Shown here in pieces: positions 23,556 to 27,861 of a DNA stretch of 27,861 nucleotides (position 1 is the stretch's first letter; every line of letters begins with the position of its first letter). A program made the translations under genes and the position numbers. Under the pieces are notes generated by a model, which saw only the letters and a list, made by a program, of their open reading frames with translations, did not search any database and was not told the DNA's origin. Origin of the DNA: Bacillota bacterium (GTDB taxonomy: Bacteria; Bacillota; Clostridia; Christensenellales; UMGS416); contig JAEZSC010000003.1 of the NCBI GenBank assembly GCA_023422005.1, positions 1 to 27,861 on the forward strand, written 5' to 3'.

Positions 23556-23669
23556 ATGGCGCGGCAGCCCAAGCAAGTACACGCGCATGAGTTGATCTAC
23601 TATACGGATCAGAAAACAGCGCTCTACGAGTTGAACGAAAAATTACTGCGAAACAACTTGCACAAGTAA
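23556..23669 (+). CDS. Small 37-residue orphan protein
   Basis: ATG 23556 follows GAGGTGCTATT. The frame codes MARQPKQVHAHELIYYTDQK followed by TALYELNEKLLRNNLHK, a charged peptide with a probable amphipathic C-terminal helix. The ribosome site and the position exactly between two genes (62 bases after the RCC1-like gene, 25 before the next) support a real gene, but I recognise no family. It might also be a remnant of a longer gene. Confidence 0.45.
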   Translation: MARQPKQVHAHELIYYTDQKTALYELNEKLLRNNLHK

Positions 23670-23694
23670 CTTAACATACATTCAGAGGTTGAGG

Positions 23695-24192
23695 ATGAAG
23701 AACATCTACTTGGTTGGCGGCACGATGGGAGTAGGAAAAACAACTACGTGCCAGATTATGAAAAGCAAACTGGATAACAGCGTTTTTCTCGACGGAGATT
23801 GGTGCTGGGATATGCATCCGTTTCAGGTAACTGAAGAAACAAAGCAGATGGTCGTAGAGAATATCTGCTTCCTTTTGAACAGCTTCATCAAGTGCTCCGC
23901 TTATGATCATATCGTATTTTGCTGGGTCATGCATCAACAGGCTATCATCGACGATATCGTTTCACGCCTGGGCACCACGGACTGCAAGATTCATTCCATT
24001 TCCTTGGTATGCAGCGAACCAGCGTTGCAAACCCGGTTGAGAAAGGATGTCGATGCCGGCATTCGGACAGAGGATGATATCCGCAGAAGCATAGAACGCA
24101 TACCACTGTATGAGAAACTTCATACATGTAGAGTGGACGTATCGCAAATCACGCCAGAACAAGCGGCCGATTTCATCATCCGGAACCATTGA
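23695..24192 (+). CDS. P-loop nucleoside/polynucleotide kinase-like protein (island paralogue 3)
   Basis: A 165-residue protein with Walker A KNIYLVGGTMGVGKTTTCQI (GTMGVGKT at 9-16) and D33-G-D35 in SVFLDGDWCWDMHPFQV. The helix ETKQMVVENICFLLNSFIKC matches LKDIVEDNMATMLVNYLKCS of the gene at 18495, and the lid-like part is LQTRLRKDVDAGIRTEDDIRRS. It is the third paralogue of the island and is separated from the other two by about 4 kb. ATG 23695 follows AGAGGTTGAGG; an upstream TTG at 23689 is possible. It is followed by a hairpin terminator. Substrate unknown. Confidence 0.78.
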   Translation: MKNIYLVGGTMGVGKTTTCQIMKSKLDNSVFLDGDWCWDMHPFQVTEETKQMVVENICFLLNSFIKCSAYDHIVFCWVMHQQAIIDDIVSRLGTTDCKIHSISLVCSEPALQTRLRKDVDAGIRTEDDIRRSIERIPLYEKLHTCRVDVSQITPEQAADFIIRNH

Positions 24193-24221
24193 AAACCAAT
24201 TTGACATCTGAATAGCTATAC

Positions 24222-24260
24222 GGAGAAACACTTCCGATCTATCTCCGGAAGTGTTTCTCC
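24222..24260 (+). terminator. Hairpin terminator at the right end of the island
   Basis: A perfect 15-base-pair stem (24222-24236 with 24246-24260) with a nine-base loop. On the plus strand TTCTGCTCATTTATTT follows, a weak T-rich tail. It lies 29 bases after the last kinase-like gene and 10 bases beyond the stop of the convergent yabQ, so it may serve both. Confidence 0.75.
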
Positions 24261-24270
24261 TTCTGCTCAT

Positions 24271-24648
24271 TTATTTGCTCAGAAGTTTGAACAGCCTGGT
24301 GAGCGTGAACCGCCTCCACAGCGCCCGCAGGCCCCGGCTGATCTGCAGATACAACCAGCGCACCGCCCGGCCGGGGCCCAGGAAATACAGCGTCGCACCC
24401 AGCCCGAAGCCCAGCGCGTCGGACAGGCGGAACGCTCCGTCATGGGCCACATAGAGCAGCACAAAGCACAGCGCCGTGGCCGCCAGCCAAAAGATCCCAT
24501 CGAACACGGCGACCAGCGCCTTTCGGCCGCCCAGCACGCGGCCGGCGATGAACAGCGCGTCGAACAGGATGCCCAGCAGTACGCCGCCATACACCGTCAC
24601 CAGCAGCACCCACAGCTGGTCGCTGCTCTCAAAGATGCCGGGCTTCAT
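24271..24648 (-). CDS. yabQ: Spore cortex biosynthesis protein YabQ
   Basis: A 125-residue membrane protein. Hydrophobic segments lie at about 12-36 (LWVLLVTVYGGVLLGILFDAL), 45-67 (LVAVFDGIFWLAATALCFVL) and 77-93 (ALGFGLGATLYFLGP). A basic C-terminal tail follows (RWLYLQISRGLRALWRRF). The opening pattern Q-x-x-x-x-x-x-x-x-G-x-x-x-G-x-x-F-D and the F-D-x-x-F-W stretch are typical of YabQ, needed for cortex formation in endospores. It follows yabP by 22 bases, the standard pair. ATG 24648 is preceded by AAGGGGATTTTGT. Expression under a mother-cell sigma factor is known for the family but not visible here. Confidence 0.9.
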   Translation of the reverse strand: MKPGIFESSDQLWVLLVTVYGGVLLGILFDALFIAGRVLGGRKALVAVFDGIFWLAATALCFVLLYVAHDGAFRLSDALGFGLGATLYFLGPGRAVRWLYLQISRGLRALWRRFTLTRLFKLLSK

Positions 24649-24670
24649 ACAAAATCCCCTTCACTATGGG

Positions 24671-24964
24671 CTATCGGAACAGCCTGGAGAAAAAGCCGCC
24701 TCCGCTGTGCTCCTGTTCGCTGCCGCTGGAGTAGGCTATGCCGTTGATGATGCCTTCGATGATCAGCTGTCCATCCTCCAGGTTGAGCCGGGCGATGTGC
24801 AGATCGTTGCCGGTCAGCGTGACATAGCCGCTGTCGGTGTCGAAGTTCACCTCGTCCTCGTTGAAGTTGTCCACATCGGCCACGCCGGTGATGACGGCGC
24901 GCTCACGGTTCTCCATGTGTACGGTGTGCGCTTTGATGACCTTGGCCGGTCTTTTCTCTTCCAT
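24671..24964 (-). CDS. yabP: Sporulation protein YabP
   Basis: A 97-residue soluble protein of the YabP/YqfC family. It contains HTVHMENRERAVITGVADVD (the family's N-terminal beta strands), FNEDEVNFDTDSGYVTLTG and GNDLHIARLNLEDGQLIIEG, followed by a short C-terminal tail. In Bacillus, yabP and yabQ are sporulation genes. ATG 24964 is chosen because AGGAG lies nine bases upstream; ATG 24970, two codons earlier, is only three bases after that site. The frame is open further to 24997. Together with yabQ it shows that the organism belongs to an endospore-forming lineage. Confidence 0.92.
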   Translation of the reverse strand: MEEKRPAKVIKAHTVHMENRERAVITGVADVDNFNEDEVNFDTDSGYVTLTGNDLHIARLNLEDGQLIIEGIINGIAYSSGSEQEHSGGGFFSRLFR

Positions 24965-25095
24965 ATTCATCCGCTCCTGTAACGTTTGTCTGTTCATACT
25001 ATGCGCTGTTGGCTCAAGTATGACTGCAGCGGGCTATTTATTTCTCTATGCATACCATATATACTGTCGTTGATTCAAAAAAGAATGAGGTCATC

Positions 25096-25590
25096 ATGCC
25101 TTCTGATCTGTTATATGCCGTGGCCCGACTGGACAGGGACACTTCCAGGAAAATGAGCGAGATCCAACATGCCCTGCTGAGCAGTGGCATTGTTGGCAGG
25201 CAGACGCCGGACATTCCCTATCACTTCACGCTAGGCGCATTCCCGGTGGCGCGCCGCCAAGAGGCGTGCGATATCCTGGAGCAGGTTTGCCGTACTCTCA
25301 GCGCGTTCACCGTGGATTTCAACCACATCGGTTTGTTCGGGTTGCAGGTGCTGTTTCTTGCGCCGGATGTGAACAGAGAGCTTCTGGATCTCCAGCGGTA
25401 TTTTGACGACGGGCACCCATGGACCGCTCACGCCACCCTTCTCGTAGATGAACCCAGCATGGTTCTCAAGGCGCTGCCCATCGTAGCGGATCATTTCAAA
25501 AGCCTGCAAGCACGAGTCGAAAGCATTGGCCTGTATGAGGTTCTTCCAACCCGATGCGTCTGTGAGGGTATGCTGCGCGAAAAACTCTAA
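25096..25590 (+). CDS. 2'-5' RNA ligase family protein (2H phosphoesterase)
   Basis: A 164-residue protein with the two H-x-T motifs that define the 2H phosphoesterase fold: H43-F-T45 (IPYHFTLGAF) and H112-A-T114 (PWTAHATLLVDE), in the expected order and spacing. Members act on 2',3'-cyclic or 2'-5' phosphodiester bonds in RNA or nucleotides; some act in RNA repair or tRNA processing. The start is ATG 25096 after GAGGTCATC; the frame is open to 25048. A weak -10 (TATACT at 25060-25065) overlaps that longer frame and supports the shorter start. It is divergent from yabP. The actual substrate is unknown. Confidence 0.88.
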   Translation: MPSDLLYAVARLDRDTSRKMSEIQHALLSSGIVGRQTPDIPYHFTLGAFPVARRQEACDILEQVCRTLSAFTVDFNHIGLFGLQVLFLAPDVNRELLDLQRYFDDGHPWTAHATLLVDEPSMVLKALPIVADHFKSLQARVESIGLYEVLPTRCVCEGMLREKL

Positions 25591-25729
25591 AGGGGTAAGT
25601 ATAGGAGTCAAAGCTCGTTACCGACCGGCGATTCATTCGGTGGGAGGAAATAGAAAACCAGAGCGCAGTCGAAAAAAAGCCCGCCTGCAGGCGATTCATC
25701 GTCTCCCACAAACAAGTTATCAAAAACAA

Positions 25730-25767
25730 AGCGAAAAATCGCCCGACGACAGTTATCGTCGGGCGAT
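25730..25767 (-). terminator. Intrinsic terminator after hflX
   Basis: A perfect 12-base-pair stem (25738-25749 with 25756-25767) and six-base loop, followed on the minus strand by TTTTCGCTTTGTTTTTG. It lies 74 bases after the hflX stop. The 250-base gap between 25590 and 25841 holds this hairpin and a second perfect 10-base-pair inverted repeat (25827-25836 with 25841-25850) that straddles the hflX stop codon. I see no gene there. Confidence 0.85.
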
Positions 25768-25840
25768 AAAGTATAGTTGGATTAAGTCGTCTGAATCGCC
25801 AAAGCGCAACAGCGCTGCAGGCGACAAGCGCGTTGACCCG

Positions 25841-27640
25841 TCAACGCGCTGTTTCCAGCGCCTTTGTGATCCTTGCCGCGCTCTCCTCGTCCAGCACCGC
25901 CCGCAGGGTGAAGCCGTCCTCGGCGTATTCCTCGGCAACCACCTCTCCCAGCTTGTGGGCCAGCGCTGTGATGTCGCCGCGGTCATAGGGCACGGAAAAG
26001 GCGTACTCACGCTTTGTGCTCTCGATGACGGTGCGGATAGCCTCCCGCAGCGCGTCCAGCCCCTCGCCGGTGGCGGCGGAGATGTCCACACGGGTGGCCT
26101 CGCCGCAGTCCAGCACCGGCTGCACGCCGTTCAGGCGGTCGATCTTGTTGAGGGCGATGACCCGGGGCCGGTCTGCCGCGCCCAGAGAGTTGAGCACGCT
26201 CTCGGCCACGCGGTATTGCTCGCAGGCGTCGCTGGCCGAAGCATCCACAACGTGCAGCAGCAGGTCGGCGTGCAGCGCCTCCTCCAGCGTGGAGCGGAAG
26301 GCGTCCACCAGGTCATGGGGCAGCTTCTTGATGAATCCGACCGTGTCGGTCAGCAGCACCGGTGTGCCCTCCAGCTCCACGCGGCGGGTCACCGGGTCCA
26401 GCGTGGCGAAAAGCTTGTCCTCGGACAGCACGTCGCTGCCGGAAAGCGCGTTGAGCAGCGTGGATTTGCCGGCGTTGGTGTAACCTACGATGGCTACGGT
26501 CGCGATGCCGGTCTTCTCGCGCATGCTGCGGCGCACGCCGCGCTGACGGGTGACCTCCTTGACCTCGCGCTCCAGGTCGGTGATGCGGCGGCGGATGGCG
26601 CGTCGGTCCACCTCCAGCTTGCTTTCGCCGGGGCCGCGGGTGCCGATGCCGCCGCCCAGGCGGCTCAGGGCCACGCCCTCGCCGGTCAGTCGCGGCAGGC
26701 GGTATTTGTTCTGTGCCAGCTCCACCTGCAGCTTGCCCTCGCGGCTGGTGGCCCGCCGGGCAAAGATGTCCAGTATCAGCGCCGTGCGGTCGATGACCTT
26801 GCAGCGCAGCGCCTCTTCCAGGTTGCGCAGCTGCGCGCCGGTCAGCTCGTCATCGAAGATGAACAGGTTGGCCTCCAGCGACTGGCGCATGAGCGCCAGC
26901 TCGTCGGCCTTTCCCTGGCCGATGTAGAAGGCCGCGTCGGGTTTATTCTTTTGCTGCAGCACCTTTTGCAGCACCTCAGCTCCGGCGGTGTCGGTCAGGC
27001 GTTCCAGCTCATCCAGCGATTCCTCGTCGTCCAGACCCACCAGTATCGCGCGTTCGTCGTCGGTCTCCTTGGCGGCGATCACGCGGGCAGCCTTCAGGAT
27101 GCGCTCGTCGTTCTCGCGGATGCGCTCCAGCAGCTCTTCCTGGGGGATGTCCTTCGGTGCGTAAGGGCCCAGACGGGTCAGCTCATAATCCCGGGTGCTC
27201 AGAATGTCTTCCAGCAGCGCGACCTCCATGCCGGTGACCAGCCCCTCGGGTGTAACGCCCACCGAAGCCATGGCGTCAAAGCGCATGCGCAGCAGCGCCT
27301 GGATGTCCAGATCGCTCAAGCCAGGCGCTCCATTGGGGTGCGTGTGGATGCAGCGCACGCCGGTCAGGCGCCGCTTGCCGCGGCGCACGCGGATGTCCGG
27401 CAGGCCCACGCGGTCGTGCTGGCCCACCAGCACCTCCATGACCATGCCGTCGCGGGCCACATACACCATGACCTCGCGGTTGGCGCGGGCGGTGAAGGCG
27501 GCCAGGCCATCCAGCAGCGGCTGTGAGATAAACTGGTGGCGCAGCAGCTCCATATCCATGGCGAACAGCGTTTCCATTTCATCAAGAACGGCCTTACGGA
27601 TGCCCGTTGTGTTACCTTTGATTTTTAGTTCTTCGTTCAT
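25841..27640 (-). CDS. hflX: GTPase HflX with N-terminal JAMM-like extension
   Basis: HflX is a ribosome-associated GTPase that can split stalled 70S ribosomes or 100S dimers. At 599 residues this one is about 180-190 longer than the E. coli type. Residues 195-380 are the HflX-specific N-terminal and middle domains (ERAILVGLDDEESLDELERL, FYIGQGKADEL, GGGIGTRGPGESKLE). The G domain follows with G1 GYTNAGKST (386-394), G3 in LLTDTVGFIKKLPHDLV, and G4 NKID. The extension (1-190) contains E69 in ARDGMVMEVLVG and H99-T-H101-x7-S109-x2-D112 in CIHTHPNGAPGLSDLD, exactly the spacing of a JAMM/MPN metal site. Such long HflX proteins are common in Clostridia. ATG 27640 has a short-spaced GAGGA. A 16-codon frame lies upstream. 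Confidence 0.95.
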   Translation of the reverse strand: MNEELKIKGNTTGIRKAVLDEMETLFAMDMELLRHQFISQPLLDGLAAFTARANREVMVYVARDGMVMEVLVGQHDRVGLPDIRVRRGKRRLTGVRCIHTHPNGAPGLSDLDIQALLRMRFDAMASVGVTPEGLVTGMEVALLEDILSTRDYELTRLGPYAPKDIPQEELLERIRENDERILKAARVIAAKETDDERAILVGLDDEESLDELERLTDTAGAEVLQKVLQQKNKPDAAFYIGQGKADELALMRQSLEANLFIFDDELTGAQLRNLEEALRCKVIDRTALILDIFARRATSREGKLQVELAQNKYRLPRLTGEGVALSRLGGGIGTRGPGESKLEVDRRAIRRRITDLEREVKEVTRQRGVRRSMREKTGIATVAIVGYTNAGKSTLLNALSGSDVLSEDKLFATLDPVTRRVELEGTPVLLTDTVGFIKKLPHDLVDAFRSTLEEALHADLLLHVVDASASDACEQYRVAESVLNSLGAADRPRVIALNKIDRLNGVQPVLDCGEATRVDISAATGEGLDALREAIRTVIESTKREYAFSVPYDRGDITALAHKLGEVVAEEYAEDGFTLRAVLDEESAARITKALETAR

Positions 27641-27654
27641 ACATCCTCATTTCT

Positions 27655-27675
27655 GCCACGCCGGAAAGGCGCGGC
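27655..27675 (-). other. Hairpin between the leader frame and hflX
   Basis: GCCACGCC (27655-27662) and GGCGCGGC (27668-27675) form an eight-base-pair stem with one G-U pair in the transcript and a five-base loop. It begins two bases after the stop of the short leader frame and ends a few bases before the hflX ribosome site. No U-run follows, so it is not a simple terminator. Confidence 0.5.
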
Positions 27676-27676
27676 G

Positions 27677-27727
27677 TTAAGCATTGTTGCTCTGGAGAGG
27701 GTTCTCGATCCAAGGACGAATCACCAT
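27677..27727 (-). CDS. Putative 16-residue leader peptide upstream of hflX
   Basis: ATG 27727 follows AAAGGAGG at nine bases, a much stronger ribosome site than that of hflX itself. The frame codes MVIRPWIENPLQSNNA and stops at 27677, 36 bases before the hflX start. Short leader frames control some hflX-type and antibiotic-resistance genes by attenuation (known for hflXr of Listeria), so this could sense ribosome stalling. That it is translated and regulatory is inference. Confidence 0.5.
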   Translation of the reverse strand: MVIRPWIENPLQSNNA

Positions 27728-27780
27728 GAATTAACGCCTCCTTTCCTAAGCGACAGAACCTTATGATTCCCCCGCAAGAT

Positions 27781-27809
27781 AAAAAGCTGCCCGGGATGGG
27801 CAGCTTTTT
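27781..27809 (-). terminator. Intrinsic terminator between the right-edge gene and hflX
   Basis: AAAAAGCTGCCC (27781-27792) and GGGCAGCTTTTT (27798-27809) form a perfect stem with loop GGGAT, giving a U-run on either strand. It lies 24 bases after the stop of the minus-strand gene at the window edge, so it ends that gene and isolates hflX. Confidence 0.88.
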
Positions 27810-27833
27810 ATGCGTATTGTTTGGGAGGGAGGA

Positions 27834-27861
27834 TTATTCCTCTTCCTCTTCCTCCGCCTTG
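27834..27861 (-). CDS. C-terminal end of an unidentified protein with acidic tail
   Basis: Read on the minus strand, the last bases give the codons KAEEEEEE followed by TAA at 27836-27834, ending 24 bases before a clean terminator. A poly-Glu tail plus terminator supports a real gene end. Eight residues are too few for identification. Confidence 0.5.

Noticed and set aside
25526..27526. 666-codon plus-strand open frame opposite hflX
   Set aside because: Antisense shadow of hflX; composition is Gln/His/Ala/Val-rich and no ribosome site or family motif is present.

Overview
The window looks like a chromosomal segment of a GC-rich, endospore-forming member of Clostridia (Bacillota). The evidence is a Phe-type T-box leader before pheST, zapA after pheT, a Gram-positive PurR next to glmU-prs-pth, the sporulation pair yabP-yabQ, a long clostridial-type HflX, and a GGGtGRT gene behind a NifU-like gene. 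I cannot assign a genus.

Layout: 1-4088 (minus) is a T-box-controlled pheS-pheT-zapA operon; zapA runs off the left edge. 4100-5677 (minus) is an FAD-dependent amine-oxidase/UDP-galactopyranose-mutase-like oxidoreductase. 5912-7618 (plus) is a NifU-like scaffold gene plus a GGGtGRT gene, closed by a strong terminator. 7676-10614 is an AraC regulator divergent from a TIM-barrel sugar isomerase/epimerase and a Gfo/Idh/MocA dehydrogenase. 10681-16678 (minus) is a long, mostly overlapping cluster: purR, glmU (broken), prs, HAD phosphatase, pth, GNAT, nucleoside phosphorylase and a small membrane protein. It ends at a bidirectional terminator. 16966-18339 (plus) is murC.

18340-24270 is an accessory island of plus-strand genes between murC and yabQ. 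Its left half is far richer in A+T than the core genes. It holds three paralogous small P-loop kinase-like proteins, a fourth unrelated P-loop kinase-like protein, a possible ADP-ribosyltransferase-fold protein, an unknown protein with a Cys cluster, a two-domain PhnB/VOC protein, a GC-rich protein made only of seven 38-residue RCC1-like repeats, and a 37-codon orphan. Two families of imperfect non-coding repeats sit between the first genes. No integrase or transposase is visible.

24271-27861 returns to core-type genes: yabQ and yabP (minus), a 2H phosphoesterase (plus), and hflX (minus). hflX has an N-terminal extension with a JAMM-like metal-site signature, and is preceded by a 16-codon open frame with a strong Shine-Dalgarno sequence that could be an attenuation leader. 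The last bases are the acidic C-terminus of another minus-strand gene.

The points most worth a second look are the hflX leader frame and JAMM-like extension, the glmU gene that has lost its acetyltransferase active-site region, and the repeat-linked kinase island.
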